The notes under the pieces were generated by a model. The model did no database searches. It saw only the letters and a program-made list of their open reading frames with translations, and was not told where the DNA came from. A DNA stretch of 64,000 nucleotides. Source: Marasmius tenuissimus (Eukaryota; Basidiomycota; Agaricomycetes; Agaricales; Marasmiaceae). The position numbers were made by a program, and so were the translations under genes. This document shows positions 1-11,818 of the stretch, one piece after another; within the stretch, counting starts at the first letter, position 1; the number at the start of each line of letters is the position of its first letter. The stretch spans positions 434,001 through 498,000 of the forward strand of contig JAQOTA010000020.1 of NCBI GenBank assembly GCA_029532415.1. Reading direction: 5' to 3'.

Positions 1-414
1 GAAAGGGAGGGCACAACAGGCTTTCCAAAACCACCGGCTCTATTGAATTCCTGGAAGAGGAAGAAATTTGACCAGCGACTGGCCAGTTCAGGAGATCCCG
101 TGTTCACAAAAGATCTTGCCTCCACTTTACCAGACCAAGTGATCGACTGGTGGCATAGATTACAGCCAAAGTGGAGAGGTGAACCTATCGATGGCGTGCT
201 CCCCCTAATACAGGCAACTGATTGTGTGCGGTCATGGTTCCCACTCGATCATTGGGGACCAAATGCATGGGCACTTCTCTTTGTATCGTTGAAATGGTGG
301 TGGCTTGGCATCGTTGTACTTGAGCCGGAGAAACAGGCAGATGAGAAGCAGAGGTGGATGAGGATCATGGATGAGATGAGATTGACATTTAGACATGTTA
401 CCAAAAAGGCTTGA
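1..414 (+). CDS. Hypothetical protein, C-terminal part (5' end outside window)
   Basis: The frame is open from the first base to a TGA at 412-414, about 137 codons, so the start lies to the left of the window. The product is rich in tryptophan (WWHRLQPKWRG, then a SLKWWWLG segment) and ends in basic residues. It resembles uncharacterised basidiomycete proteins that end in a hydrophobic tryptophan-rich helix and a basic tail, but I cannot name the family. No signal peptide, catalytic motif or clear domain can be judged from the fragment. The next gene starts more than 1 kb downstream on the same strand. The call rests on open frame and composition only. Confidence 0.45.
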   Translation, partial: EREGTTGFPKPPALLNSWKRKKFDQRLASSGDPVFTKDLASTLPDQVIDWWHRLQPKWRGEPIDGVLPLIQATDCVRSWFPLDHWGPNAWALLFVSLKWWWLGIVVLEPEKQADEKQRWMRIMDEMRLTFRHVTKKA

Positions 415-1717
415 CCGCTCAGAGGCTGTCTCATATTCACGGTTGCACTGTACCTCACATGTCACATATCCTGGACATCAGACGAATCAATGTGCATACC
501 CAGTATGTACTCAGTCGCTACATATCCAATGTGATTGTTGTGATCCTGTTTGAAGGGCAGAGTCAGTTGCTAAGCGCTAAGCGCTGAGGCCTCAATAATT
601 TATTAGAGAGTCTGTTCTGATTCAGGAGGAGGAGAAAGGACGAATACCTTGTTCGAGGTATAGATAATTATCGATATACTATTCAACTGTGTGATAGTTC
701 TTTGAAGACATTGTCCATAGCTTCGGCGACAGTGCTCAATCCTATCATTTAATTTGTGGGTCTTGCCAGAGGCCTGGCCTGGGTGCCCGGGCCCAAAAAG
801 GCCCTCGTGATACACACGTGATACAACCTGTCCAAGTGGCGTGTGTCTATCTCGAGTCCCGGGTCCAAGTCTAAGCACTGCGAGGGAATTGCATGCGTAA
901 CCCAGAGGATGTCTGTATGTGGCTGTAGCTCCCAGCACTGGAGGGAGTAGGTGGGTGGGTCACGAGAATTTCTGTCGTTTGAAGAGGTAGCGAGAATGCT
1001 CGAGATGAGCACAAGGGAAGAGATGGGAAGATGTGTTGCCGCGTTTAGATGCTGGAGCGCTCACCTCTCAGGACTATCTTATCGCGGATCATCGTCAGGC
1101 ACAAGGTATGGCTATTGGGCCGGTCCTGCGTGCACGTGTAGTGAGACATGAGTCGACAAGACTCAGATCTCATTGTCACTCTTTCTCACTTCCACTTTGA
1201 CTGCAGCATTCCCGACTCAGCCCAGATATCTGTCCTGGGGTGTGTTTGTTCTCTATTCTACTCTCGCTTTGGGAATCACCTCCACACCCTCGCAATTACC
1301 GCCGATTCAGGCATCTATTGAAAGGAGTTTGTAGTCGAGGGAAGTACAGGACTGGAGTACGAGCACAACTCGGATTTGTGTTTTGAGCTGCTGCATCTCG
1401 ACCTGGTCTCGTCGACTTTCTGAGCTGGCTTGAGCTGTAAGCTGCCTTGGCCATCCTGCTCCCCTTCACCACTACCGGCATCTCATATTCGACCTTTGAC
1501 GAACACGAATCGATAACCAGCATCACTGGCCTCCCAAACCCGACCTCTGACGATAATGAATACGGCACCTGCAGCCCCGCCACTGTTCAGCATAAGCTGC
1601 TTTTCTGTCAAAGACGATTTCCCCTATCGCTTGACATGTACGGCGTTATCTTTCAAAGACAAGGGTAAGTTAACCGTCAATTTGTCAACAATTTTGACGG
1701 ACTTACCTCTATCCTAG
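415..1717. other. Intergenic or 5' part of the next gene; nothing recognised
   Basis: I see no family I recognise here. Open frames on both strands are short. A plus-strand frame around 1447-1670 ends near a GTAAGT and could be an upstream exon of the T5orf172-domain gene that follows, but its translation shows no known motif. Confidence 0.4.
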
Positions 1718-2081
1718 ACCTCAAGTCACGGTTGAAGACCCACACCGTGATCGAGAAAGGTCATTCACGTTCCGAGGGAGAGGGATTTTTGTATGCTTTC
1801 CGGATCGACGGAGTGGACTATTCCGACGCCACCAACTACGACCTCACCGACACTGCCGCGTTCAAAGTTGGCCAAACAGTGGATCCTCAGCATCGGGAAA
1901 CAGAGTGGAGGCAGCAGTGCCGTTCCCAGACACACACATGGTACACACCCATCCGGGTCGAACACTGTCATTCCGTTGGTGAGTTTTCCTTCATACCCTG
2001 AGGAATAGCGAGGCTCTTACCTATATGTAGAACGTCTTATTCACGCTGCGTTGGAGAAGATTTGCATGTCGAGGCCGCGCA
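1718..2081 (+). pseudogene. T5orf172 (DUF1766/MUG113-like) domain gene, 5' half, cut by copia-A
   Basis: An exon from an AG acceptor at 1716-1717 to a GT donor at 1979 encodes the start of a T5orf172-type domain: GFLYAFRIDG, then FKVGQTVDPQHRETEWRQQC and a PIRVEHCH strand. A 52-nt intron (1979-2030) follows. The next exon (2031-2081) gives ERLIHAALEKICMSRPR. This is the order seen in fungal DUF1766 proteins, a GIY-YIG-like fold of unclear role in fungi. The frame stops at 2081, where copia-A has inserted, and resumes in phase at 11252. The 5' exons are uncertain. As it stands the gene should make at most a truncated or LTR-fused product. Confidence 0.8.
2077..2081 (+). repeat. Target-site duplication of copia-A, left copy (GCGCA)
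   Basis: GCGCA directly precedes the LTR at 2082 and is repeated at 11247-11251 directly after the other LTR. Five bases is the usual Ty1/copia duplication size. Confidence 0.95.
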
Positions 2082-2600
2082 TGATGAGCCAGCATAGTTA
2101 AAGTGCACAGTGGGTATAACAAAGTAAACCTCACATGGGTAATACACAGAGTGTTCTTTGTAGTCTTGAGATGCTTGAGAAGAGGTGATAATCGAGTAGA
2201 TTGTCCTAAGGCTTAAGGCCTTTCATTCAGTCTTTTATACATAAGTTTCTGATACATGTAATGAGTATTACACTCACTGAAACTACTACTAGAAGTAGGT
2301 ATTCGGCCCTAAAGGCGTAAAAGACATTAGTACTGTGTAAGTACTTCTACCATGAATGGTAGTATGCTTGGTGAGCATAGTTGTGTTTGCCTCATGTATT
2401 GGAGGCTCTACATATGCTATTGGATAGCGACTGTCTATAGTGTCATATATGATGAAACTAGATATACATAGTAAGATACGTAGACAGAGACGTAGTACTT
2501 GCATGAGGACGCAAGTGTTCTAGAGGCGTAGCTCTATAAATAGTGTGACGTGTAAACAACACGTCAACTGTGTATCACATGATATCCATCATGTTCAACA
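2082..2600 (-). repeat. Copia-A 3' LTR
   Basis: 519 bp, TG...CA ends (TGATGAGCC to GTTCAACA on plus). Nearly identical to 10728-11246. The minus strand has a TATA-like TATAAAAG (2232-2239). Confidence 0.95.
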
Positions 2601-2612
2601 CTCCCCCTCACT
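2601..2612 (-). other. Copia-A polypurine tract
   Basis: On the minus strand a purine run, GTGAGGGGGAG, directly abuts the 3' LTR, the expected position of the plus-strand primer of an LTR retrotransposon. Confidence 0.8.
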
Positions 2613-2635
2613 AAGTTCATCATGCGATCATGGAA

Positions 2636-4067
2636 CTAGTGAAATGTTAATCCTAAAGATTGCCTGAACAACTCGAACTTTGTTCTGCCAAGATTCTTCG
2701 TAAGAAGATCAGCAGGTTGTTTAGCAGTTTCAACAAAATAGATTTGAGTCTTTCCGTGTTCCACTGCTTCCCTGATGAAGTGGTATCGATTGTCAATGTG
2801 TTTTGTTCTTTTATCAGTAGCTTCATTGCTGCTGAGAAAGATAGCGCCTTGGTTGTCGCTAACACATGGAACTGATTGAATAGGGAAGTTCAATTCGTTC
2901 ATTAACGATTTCATCCAGCAAGCCTGACGTGTACAGTCAGATAGAGCCATATACTCTGCTTCCGTGGATGATAATGCAACCGTTTTCTGTTTCTGAGAGA
3001 CCCAGCAAACTGGTGCATTGGCAAGCTTTACGATATATCCAGTCTGTGATCGATGATCATCTTTATCAGTTGCCCAATCAGAGTCAGCAAAGGCAAGTAG
3101 TCCTTGGTTGGATCTACCATCGTAAATGAGTTCGTACTTTGTAGTGTGAACAAGGTATTTCACGATGTAAAGTGCCTTCTGGAGGTGTTCCTGATTAGGA
3201 TTAGCTCCATACTGTGACATCTTGATTACAGCAAAGGATATGTCTGGTCTCGTTCCGAGAGCCAAGTAAAGTAATGATCCGATAACCGATTGGAATCTAT
3301 GCCTAATCTCGGGATTAACCTCCCCCTGGTTTTGGGTTGGGTTATAGCCTTCTGGCAAAGGCGTATATGCCGTTTTGGCGTTCAGAACTCCGAATTTACG
3401 AATTATCTTTTCAAGATAGTCTCGCTGATCAAGGATCAGTCTGCGATTCTTCTGATCTCGAGTAATTCGCATTCGCAGAAATTCTGTTGGCTCGCCTAAA
3501 TCTCGGCATTCCCAGATTTTCATGAATTCGCTTTTTAGTCTATTGACAAGGTTGCAATCAGGACCCATGAATAAAGCATCGTCGACATGGATGACGGCAA
3601 TAACCATATTGCCATTCTTGTTGAAGACATATACGCCAGCATTGGATAAGCATCGTTTGAATCCCAGACGTTTCATGGATTCAGTACATTGACGCCACCA
3701 GGCACGAGAAGCCTGTTTTAATCCGTACAATGCTTTGCGTAACCTCCAAACCTTGCTGGAGTCCGTAACGAAGCCTTCAGGTTGTTCTATGTAGATCTCC
3801 TCATCTAAGGCACCATAAAGAAATGCTGTTTTAACGTCTAGCGCAGAGATCTCCCAATCTTCAAGCACTGCTAGTGCCAATAGAAGTCGTACGGTTTCGA
3901 ATCGTACTACAGGAGAGAACAACTCGTTATAGTCTATCACTTGTTTCTGCGAAAATCCTTTCACAACAAGTCTTGCCTTCTTACGGCCATCAGACTTGAT
4001 GTCAAATACCCAGCGGGATTTCACCACTTTTCGGCCTTTGGGTAGTGTGACCACATCAAAGATGTTT
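2636..4067 (-). pseudogene. Copia-A reverse transcriptase and RNase H
   Basis: The frame encodes the Ty1/copia RT and RNase H. It opens with KGRKVVKSRWVFDIKSDGRK, followed by LDVKTAFLYG (first catalytic aspartate), YGLKQASRAWW, and VIHVDDALFMG, the RT active site in HVDD form instead of YVDD. RNase H shows ADSDWATDK, LSSTEAEYMALSD, a KHIDNRYHFIRE segment and the closing PADLLTKNLG. The frame ends 36 bp from the 3' LTR, a normal C-terminus. The upstream part is in another frame: near 4068 a tag codon and a frame change suggest loss of 2 nt. No internal stops lie in the RT-RNase H part itself. Confidence 0.92.
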
Positions 4068-7000
4068 CTATCTTAGTGATTGTAATTCCAGTCTGCATGC
4101 TGCTTCCCAAGATGGTCGTTCATCTTTAGGACGCTTCTGGACTTGTTTATATGTCCATTCACGAACGTCATCATAACTACTGGCTTGTAAACCATATAGT
4201 TGATAACCGTTATTCAGCAAGTAAACCAAGTAATTTTCTCCCCCTTGCTGAGCAAGATCGCTCATATCGTCATCCGTGTCCATAGGAGCGGCTGGATCAG
4301 GAACCCTATTTGGTATTGTTTCAGGTTCATTTGTCGGATTAATCTGACTTTGCCAGCGTGCTTGAGATTCGATATCGCGTTCGATCTCAGTAGGATGTCG
4401 ATTTCTGTAAACATTAAACGGACGGTTGGGAGTTACTCTATTTCTTGGAGGGTTTCTTCTGATAGCTGCTGGTAGAGGAGCTCGTAAGTTCTCCCACTCA
4501 TCATAGTCAGCTTGGCGAAATCCAAATGGATTTGTATTTTCAGAAGAACCAGCAGACTGTGGATCCGGACCATACTGATTAGGATTGTGATCGGAGCCTT
4601 TCGGTGATCCGAATCCATCAGTATCTGGATGATTGCCGTTGTGCACATCATCGCTTTTATCATCCGGGATAGGATCCAAGGGAGGATCTCCCCCAGGCTG
4701 ATGATCGTCATCATCTGATCCTGGTGGAGGTGGAGGATTGAAGAAATCATCATCATTGTGATGATCTTCATGGCCATCATATGGGTATGTTGGAAAGGGT
4801 ATAGACCGGACAGGTTTGTTGGTTTTATCAAACTCTATGGATCCGGGCACTTCTTTCTGACATTTAGGAAACCAGTTTTCATTGAAAACTGCTTGTGGAG
4901 TAATGTATACAGAATTGTTGGTTGTTCGAAAGAATCAAGAAGCTTTTGATCCGCTCTCGTAACCAATGAAAATCATTGTTTCAGAGTGTGGAGCAAGCTT
5001 ATTTTTACGTTTCGGTATGTATGCATATGCGCCACATCCGAACGTCCTGAAGTATGAAACATCAGGCTTCTTATCTTCAAACAACTCAACTGGAGTTTTG
5101 TATTTCCTCGAACGAACAGGAGTTCTATTGTAGATATGGACGGCTGTGAGAATTGCAAATTCCCACCAGTTTTCAGGTGCACAAGCCTGAAAGCGCATAG
5201 CTTCAGATTTTTCTCGTAGTGTACGATTGAATCTTTCCGCTCGTCCATTCTGTTCATGCACGTTGGGAGAACCTCTTTGTGGAAATATTCCTAGAGAGTA
5301 ATACCAGTCCCATTGTTCATTTGAAAAGAATTCTCCCCCTCGATCGAAATGCACACTTTTGACCTTTTTATTAGTCTGGCGCTCTACAAGAGCTAGCCAA
5401 TTGCGCAGTTTCTGATCTGTATCGCTCTTTTTACGAATTGGATATACCCATCCGTATGATGTTGCATCATCGAATAAGGTTAAAACATATTCGTTTTGAG
5501 AGTAAGAGCGAGTTGGATATTCTATCAAATCACCGTGCACGAGCTCAAGATGCTCCTTAGCTCGTTTAGAGGATAAAGGGTACGATTTGGCAACCATTTT
5601 GCCCTTGGCACAGCCTCGGCATGGTTTCGTTTCTCCCTTCGAAGTAACCAACTTCGTTGGAAGCCCTTTGACATTATCCATTAATTTTCCTAAGACTCTG
5701 GGATCACAGTGTCCCATACGTCTATGCCATAATTCAGAAGTATTGAAAGATACAACAGATGTGAAGGAAGTTTCTCCCACAAGAACCTTCGCGTTCATCC
5801 ATCGTAAAGGATCATCTTTATGGCTTGGGTAAAAGCTCATTAAAAGAGAATCATCTTTCTTGCTCCAGATCGAAGTCTCTGGAGAGTCCAGTAAAGTATA
5901 GTAACCTATACTCCGGAACTTCCCACTAGAGATTAAACGATGTGGGCTGTCGGGATTATACATCACTGGGTATAACTTAGTGACTTGCGTCACTCCTGCG
6001 CTATTGGTGTGTCGAATGAGGACAGTACCATAGCCTACTATTTGCACATTTGCTTTATCACCCGCTGATGTAGTAAGACCTATTGGCATTTCTAAAGTCT
6101 GATAGTCTGAGAAGTCCGTTTTATACGGAGTCATATGCGCTGATGCCCCACTATCAAGTAGCCAGGCATTTTGCGTATTTCTCACTTCACAATCACTCGA
6201 AAATGCAGCAGAAAACGACTTATATTTCGTCGTTGCATATACAGAAGAAATACTACATTTCCTTGGTACTGAGTTCCTTAGGATATGATAGTTCTGCATT
6301 GAGGATTTAGTGAAAGTTTGACTATTAGAACTTTGAAAAACTTGCCAGTCTCCACGATCGTTGCTTTCAGCCCAATCGTTATCAACTCCTTCAAGGCCAT
6401 CTCCATAGTCACCATCATCAAAGTACCGTTCATGCCATTGAAGCGGTTCTTGATTCTGACTTTGGAATGTTTGACGAACAAGAAGTTCTCGTCTTGTTCT
6501 GAGTTCTTCTTGATAACGTTGATTTGCGGTGTCTTCAACTTCTATCCAAGCTTCCAATTGGCGTTTATAATTCTGCCATTGAACAAATCTCGTGGCTTGA
6601 TATGGCTGATTGTCATTAACAACCATAGTGATATTGCCAATACTCGTGCCATTAGCAACATGTAAGGGCATTCCATTGGTCCTTAGTCCAATTACTGCAG
6701 GTCCGTAATTCTCGAATTGAGAGTTTCGGGGATCACTTGGAGATGTAACCCAGGGATCAACCTCAGGCTGTTCATCTACCGGACTAAGTCTTTCCGGTTG
6801 ATCTGGTGGAGCAGTTGTTGGGCGAGAAGGTACTTCAATATAATCCTCCTCTAAGGATTGTATGCCATAAAAAGATTCGGGAGAGCTTGGAGGTGTGTGA
6901 ATGATTTGGTCCTGCCATTGTCGTACTCTAGGTGGTGTAGTTGCAGGGCGATTTATGTATTCATGGGTAGTAGGGACTGGAGATTTGGAACGATTAAGTG

Positions 7001-8141
7001 ACTCGGCGAATTCCATGAAATCTCCAGGGTATGTTCTTGGTCGTTCATTGAAGTGACTACCCTCGAGTTCTCTTCGAGGAATATCAGCCTGAGTTATGGG
7101 AACAGACATTCTAATGTTGTTCATCCATTTATACAAGTGCGTGTGCCAGTTATGAACATCTGGAAGACTAAGATGAGGGATGAAGCGAACCCAGCGCCTA
7201 TTAAACCCTGGTTGTCTCCATTGAGATGTTCTAAATTGACTCGCTCTTATGTCTGTCGTTCCGAATAACCATTTCCCTTCAAGATCAAGCTTGACTAACG
7301 AATGCCAGAAGATAGGATTCATCACTTGTATTGGAAGTGTGAAGTCCTCCTTATTGACTCGGAAAGCTTCATCCACCGAAGTTGAACGAGGGTTTTTTAC
7401 TCGCTGAACAAAATCTTCAACGGTGCTGATCCAATTTTTATTATTGATTTCAGCTATAACCGTCGATAGGTGTTGAAGGTTCCAGGTTTGGTATTTGTAA
7501 TGAAGCGTGAACTTGGTATCTTCTACTGTTTCCACATGTAATATCCTTTGTTGTATGCGTAATTCATGAAGAGCTTGACGAGGTGTCATGTTATGCACTG
7601 CATCTCTTCTGATAGCATACATAACGACATAATATTTGGTCCTGATCAGAACCCAGATCCAAAGATTATGGTCTGGTGAGTTGCGTATTACTTTGTAACA
7701 CATTCTGATCATGGATTCCTTTAATGCTATGTCGTTAGTTGTCTGATCTCCGAAGTCTCGGAAGTCTTCGACAACAGGAATTGGGAGTTTAATCCCATTT
7801 ATTATATGTGGTCTATTATTCCTAAGGTTAACTCGTCGCATCATGTTGTCATGTTGTTCTTTGTATTCTTGTAAGAATCGCCATTCAACTTTTCTATTGA
7901 TGAGAGGTGGCTTTGTGATGTCATCTCCATCTTGAGAATAGTTTTCTGGTCTGAACAAATGAACAAGATCGGCGTGGTTCCTAGGAAACATAGAATCTGC
8001 CCATGGTCCATAATCGTCAGGAGGTGATGAAACTGTTACACGTATGTCTTCTTGTGTGGGTGATGCTACTTCGAGATTCTCACCTTGGTCAACTTCGTCC
8101 GCAGGCGAAGTGTGATTAGGTGTCGCCTCTCGTCGTGGCAT
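4068..8141 (-). pseudogene. Copia-A protease-integrase polyprotein with one in-frame stop
   Basis: One frame of about 1357 codons, broken by TGA at 4935-4937. After a long N-terminal part of unknown role come the aspartic protease (LLDSGASAHMT), the GAG-pre-integrase zinc motif (LWHRRMGHCD ... CRGCAKGK) and the integrase core. The core has HGDLIEYPTRS (D), VHFDRGGEF (D) and EQNGRAERFNRT (E), then GYESGSKAS before the stop. Beyond the stop an acidic, proline-rich linker leads to AACRLELQSLR. The stop may be a CGA to TGA change, since its context is TCTTGATTC. The frame runs on, so this is one polyprotein with a nonsense lesion and not two genes. Confidence 0.88.
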
Positions 8142-9716
8142 TGTGAAGATAATTTCTTCATTACTATGCGCACCATAAGAGTATGCAGAACATGTATGAC
8201 TATCATTTGATCAGATGAAGAGTCACTATCAGGTTCCGTCGGAGTATCAGAGATGTATACCGAAGATGGTATCTCGTCTCCATCGCTGTCTATGTTTGAA
8301 TTGGAAATAGTAGCCGAAGCGATAGCTTCTTCTACTTGTCGAACCTGTTCATCTAGTTGAACAGTTCGTCTATTGTTCCATTCTTGTACAGAGATGTGTC
8401 ATGTAGGACGACCTTCTCTATCAGCAGCGATTCTCTCTTCTAGGCGTGCTTGTTGAAGATCATACGTGTTTTGGAACGGGTTTGGTGCAGATGTGCTACC
8501 AGTGGGGTAGTGATAGGACATATGAACGTTTACTGGCCCAGCCATTTCGCGTTCAAAAACTGAGCTGATTTGCTCGTTTACTGCATTAATTCGTTTCTGG
8601 TATTCAGAAGGTTTCTCAGAAGGCTCAAATACCACAGTGTGCGGTTGTTGTCCCCCTTTATGAGTATCCTTCTTCTTTCCTTTGCCTTTTCCTTTGCCCT
8701 TTCCTCCTTTCTTCTTCCCTTTCTTGGGAGAAGATCCACCTTGGTTCTGATTGTTCTGGTTCTGGTTGTTGTTTTTATTATTATTCTTCTTTTGATTCGC
8801 AGAAGTACCAGAACGAGACTGATCAGACCATTTGGGAGGAGAGTTAAATCTATTAACACCAGAAATTTTGGCATTATGGGCGGTGTAGGCAGCAGGACCA
8901 GAATGAATTCCATTCCTTCTATTCCATTCATTCGTAATTGCAGCAATCAAATCGGTAGGTTTAAGTTCTTCCTTCTTCATACGGGATACTTGCTGCTTGA
9001 AAAGCTGCCAGCGCTTTTCATTAAGCTTGGCTGTGATCATAAGGCACAGCAAGTCGTCCACAACATCTACTCCATGATCCTTAAGTTGGTCCCGAACAGT
9101 CAGCATGTAACTGATTCCTGAGACTGGATTAAGGTGTTCAGGAAGTTGGACGTTATGCAAGTCCGTATACAGGTTCATCATTTTTGAAGAAGATTGAACT
9201 CCAAACGTAGATTTGAGTTTAGATAAGGTTGAAACTACCGAAGTTTTATCAACATGCGCGTCGTGAGCACGACGAGTTCGCATTTTGATAATACCAATTA
9301 CTTTGTTACGCCTAGAAGTCCACTCAGTTAGAGCGGTAGCTTCCCCTGAAGTAGCAGGAGAGGATGTTTCAGGCATTTCTTCATCCAAGGCTTGAGGTAT
9401 GCCTTGGGTAAAGAGGTAACCCTCAAGTAATCGGTACCAATCTTCGAAATTCGAAACCATCATCTAGCAAAACTGGAATGATACTGATTCCTCCTGACCC
9501 AGCAGGAAAGTTGCTGTCCGCAACCTGAGAGTACAATGGTTCCGTATTGTAGTTAAAAACTTCTACAGAATTTTTTACTTCCGTTCCTAAAGTGTATCCT
9601 GGCGTATTGCGAACAAACGTCGTTGGGGGATTACCACTTGGGGAATGAGAAGCAGACCTTGATCCTGATTGAGACATATTGAGGTCTGCCAAAAGTCCCG
9701 TGAGCATACTCTTCAA
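8142..9716 (-). pseudogene. Copia-A gag
   Basis: Gag starts near 9716 (MKSMLTGLLADLNMSQSG). Around 9455 the frame changes: VLLDDG continues in the next frame as SNFEDWYRLLEGYL, consistent with one extra T. The main part matches copia gag (EWTSRRNKVIGII, TLSKLKSTFGVQSS). There is no CCHC zinc knuckle. Instead an N/Q-rich stretch is followed by a lysine-glycine run (KGKGKGKGKK), presumably nucleic-acid binding. TGA at 8399-8401 interrupts the frame, which continues acidic (SDTPTEPDSDSSSD) until another frame change near 8200 into pol. Intact relatives (copia-C) have gag and pol in one frame, so I read these as mutations and not programmed shifts. Confidence 0.85.
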
Positions 9717-10715
9717 ATATAGAAAGGTGGAGCCAAGAGAGTGTCAATCGACGAAGGCTTCTAGGAAGCACCCATAAATAAATAGGGTTCGATGCACACC
9801 GAGAAATGCTCCAAAGGTCTAGGACTTTTAACAGGCTGTATGCGTCAAGCAGATCATGGGGTGTACCGCGTGCAGGTAGTGCAGGGGAGTTAATCTGGTT
9901 ACGAAGCCCTGCCCAATTGCTAGGGTCTTACAACGTTCCCAGTGTGTATCGGTGTCTGGTGTCCCATCGTGCTATCTGGTCTCAACCCCAGACTAGCAAA
10001 AGTATGAGTGATCAGCTCATACTGTCCGAATGACCCATTGAAAGTTATTATTAAACCTAGTCATCCATATGAATTGAGTTCATGCACCCTCTGCCTTAGG
10101 CATGTCGGTGACCAGAAAGCAATCATAGGTGAGCTAGAGTTTAACAATAATGTGGAGGAGAGGGGTCATCGGGAGGGGAGTCCCTGTACATACTAAAATG
10201 GCCATGTGATACCGTAAAATGGTATAGTACCAAAACCTAGTTGTAAGGAGATCAAATCTCCCAGCATGTATGTCATGCCTGGTCTTTCGACTGTCAGGAA
10301 TCATGGCGAGTTGGTTTATAAGCACAACCCCATAGACCCCTAAACGATGCCTCATGGTGAGGATCATCACCAACCATTGGTTTTCATCGGCATTAGGCAG
10401 TGATAATTTAAGATCAAAGCCCAATCCGGGTTATCAGCAGGGAGACAGAGCCGCATGCGCGGATAGGTCTATGCCGAAGAAAATGAAGCCAAAACAGTAT
10501 GTACATGCGTTCGTGCAACATGCAACAGTACAGGGACATAGTGGATAGGTGTAAAGGGAACTAACAACCCTTGACCTTGACACCAGACAATGACAAGCCC
10601 TACATCGCTAGAGACTTCCATAACCCATGTAGGTTACAGGTCATCCGCTAGGATGGTGGCGACACACGGGAGCTAGGCTACTCTGATCATAACATCGACC
10701 TAACCACCGCTTGCG
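9717..10715 (-). other. Copia-A 5' leader, about 1 kb, non-coding
   Basis: Between the gag start and the PBS no frame of note exists on the minus strand. A 1-kb leader is long compared with the roughly 290-bp leader of copia-C. Confidence 0.6.
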
Positions 10716-10727
10716 GGGCCCATAACC
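10716..10727 (-). other. Copia-A primer-binding site, initiator tRNA-Met anticodon arm
   Basis: Minus-strand GGTTATGGGCCC abuts the 5' LTR. It is complementary to GGGCCCATAACC, the anticodon stem-loop (CAT anticodon) of eukaryotic initiator tRNA-Met, not to the tRNA 3' end. This is the half-tRNA priming known from Drosophila copia and Ty5. Confidence 0.8.
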
Positions 10728-11246
10728 TGATGAGCCAGCATAGTTAAAGTGCACAGTGGGTATAACAAAGTAAACCTCACATGGGTAATACACAGAGTGT
10801 TCTTTGTAGTCTTGAGATGCTTGAGAAGAGGTGATAATCGAGTAGATTGTCCTAAGGCTTAAGGCCTTTCATTCAGTCTTTTATACATAAGTTTCTGATA
10901 CATGTAATGAGTATTACACTAACTGAAACTACTACTAGAAGTAGGTATTCGGCCCTAAAGGCGTAAAAGACATTAGTACTGTGTAAGTACTTCTACCATG
11001 AATGGTAGTATGCTTGGTGAGCATAGTCGTGTTTGCCTCATGTATTGGAGGCTCTACATATGCTATTGGATAGCGACTGTCTATAGTGTCATATATGATG
11101 AAACTAGATATACGTAGTAAGATATGTAGACAGAGATGTAGTACTTGCATGAGGACGCAAGTGTTCTAGAGGCGTAGCTCTATAAATAGTGTGACGCGTA
11201 AACAACACGTCAACTGTGTATCACATGATATCCATCATGTTCAACA
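10728..11246 (-). repeat. Copia-A 5' LTR with promoter
   Basis: 519 bp, six differences from 2082-2600. The minus strand has TATAAAAG (10878-10885) about 150 nt before the LTR 3' end, a likely TATA box for the genomic transcript. Confidence 0.95.
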
Positions 11247-11251
11247 GCGCA
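11247..11251 (+). repeat. Target-site duplication of copia-A, right copy (GCGCA)
   Basis: Exact repeat of 2077-2081. Confidence 0.95.
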
Positions 11252-11397
11252 AAGTATGCACCGATTGCGGGCGGACCCATTATGAAATTTTCTTGTTGTC
11301 CAGCGCTCCAGACACCTTTGGGGACGTCATTGCGCCGCTGATCAAGGAGCAGGACCATATTGATCAGATGGCGGGGAGGAGTCGATGCATAGTCTAG
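11252..11397 (+). pseudogene. T5orf172 (DUF1766) domain gene, 3' half
   Basis: Reading on from 2081 with one copy of the GCGCA duplication, the frame continues without break: KVCTDCGRTHYEIFLLSS, then GDVIAPLIKEQDHIDQ and a short tail to TAG at 11395-11397. The cysteine pair and the HYEIF strand are typical of the end of the fungal DUF1766 domain (RPR..CTDCG..H.EIF). This is the detached 3' end of the gene at 1718-2081, now 9.2 kb away. The perfect phase across the insertion shows that the gene was open when copia-A landed. Confidence 0.85.
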
Positions 11398-11818
11398 GCC
11401 GTTCGTCAATACTTCTTGGTGTATCCATACTATTTCTTGATGTATCTGTATATAGCGTACTCTCCAACTGTATCAGAAAATTGAATCAGTAGAATTAATC
11501 AAACTCTGAAGGATTCATCATATCACGAACGAGAGTAGGCCCAAGGGGTATATCGCCTACTGGAGGTGCCGTAGACCGATGTCTAATGTGTGGCTAATGT
11601 GCTATAAGAGAATAAAAAGGATGGAAGTGGTAGAGAGGAATTGTCAGGGACGATGGTTGGGATATGGCAGTGTTTTTGTAGAATGCAATGATGGATTGTA
11701 GGAGACGGGTTCTTTCTGATGCATATGGTGAATGCCTCGAAGGACCAACACCCAGAAGCCTGAATCAGATCGCAGGGTAAACCCTCCTCTGCAAGGAGAG
11801 CTATCCCACCAGCTCTCA
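11398..11818. other. Intergenic, nothing recognised
   Basis: About 420 bp with no convincing coding frame or repeat. Confidence 0.4.

Larger units (their letters stand above)
2082..11246 (-). mobile_element. Copia-A: full-length Ty1/copia LTR retrotransposon
   Basis: A 9165-bp element on the minus strand with two 519-bp LTRs, a GCGCA duplication, a half-tRNA-type PBS, a polypurine tract, gag, protease, integrase, reverse transcriptase and RNase H in Ty1/copia order (integrase before RT). The LTRs differ at 6 positions by my count (1.2 percent), 5 of them CpG transitions. The coding region has several lesions: gag frameshift near 9455, TGA at 8399-8401, frame change near 8200, TGA at 4935-4937 and a frameshift near 4068. 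It is therefore defective now. Compared with copia-B and copia-C the LTR is longer and only the ends and PBS are shared, so it is a different family of the same lineage. Confidence 0.95.

Noticed and set aside
603..938. Open frames on the minus strand near the left edge as genes
   Set aside because: No motif, no splice signals, and composition like intergenic sequence.
8142..8401. Programmed frameshift or stop readthrough between copia-A gag and pol
   Set aside because: Copia-C, a related family, has gag and pol in one frame, and copia-A has further ordinary lesions; mutation is simpler.
8570..9121. Hydrophobic plus-strand frame over copia-A gag
   Set aside because: Antisense of the Lys/Asn-rich gag tail.
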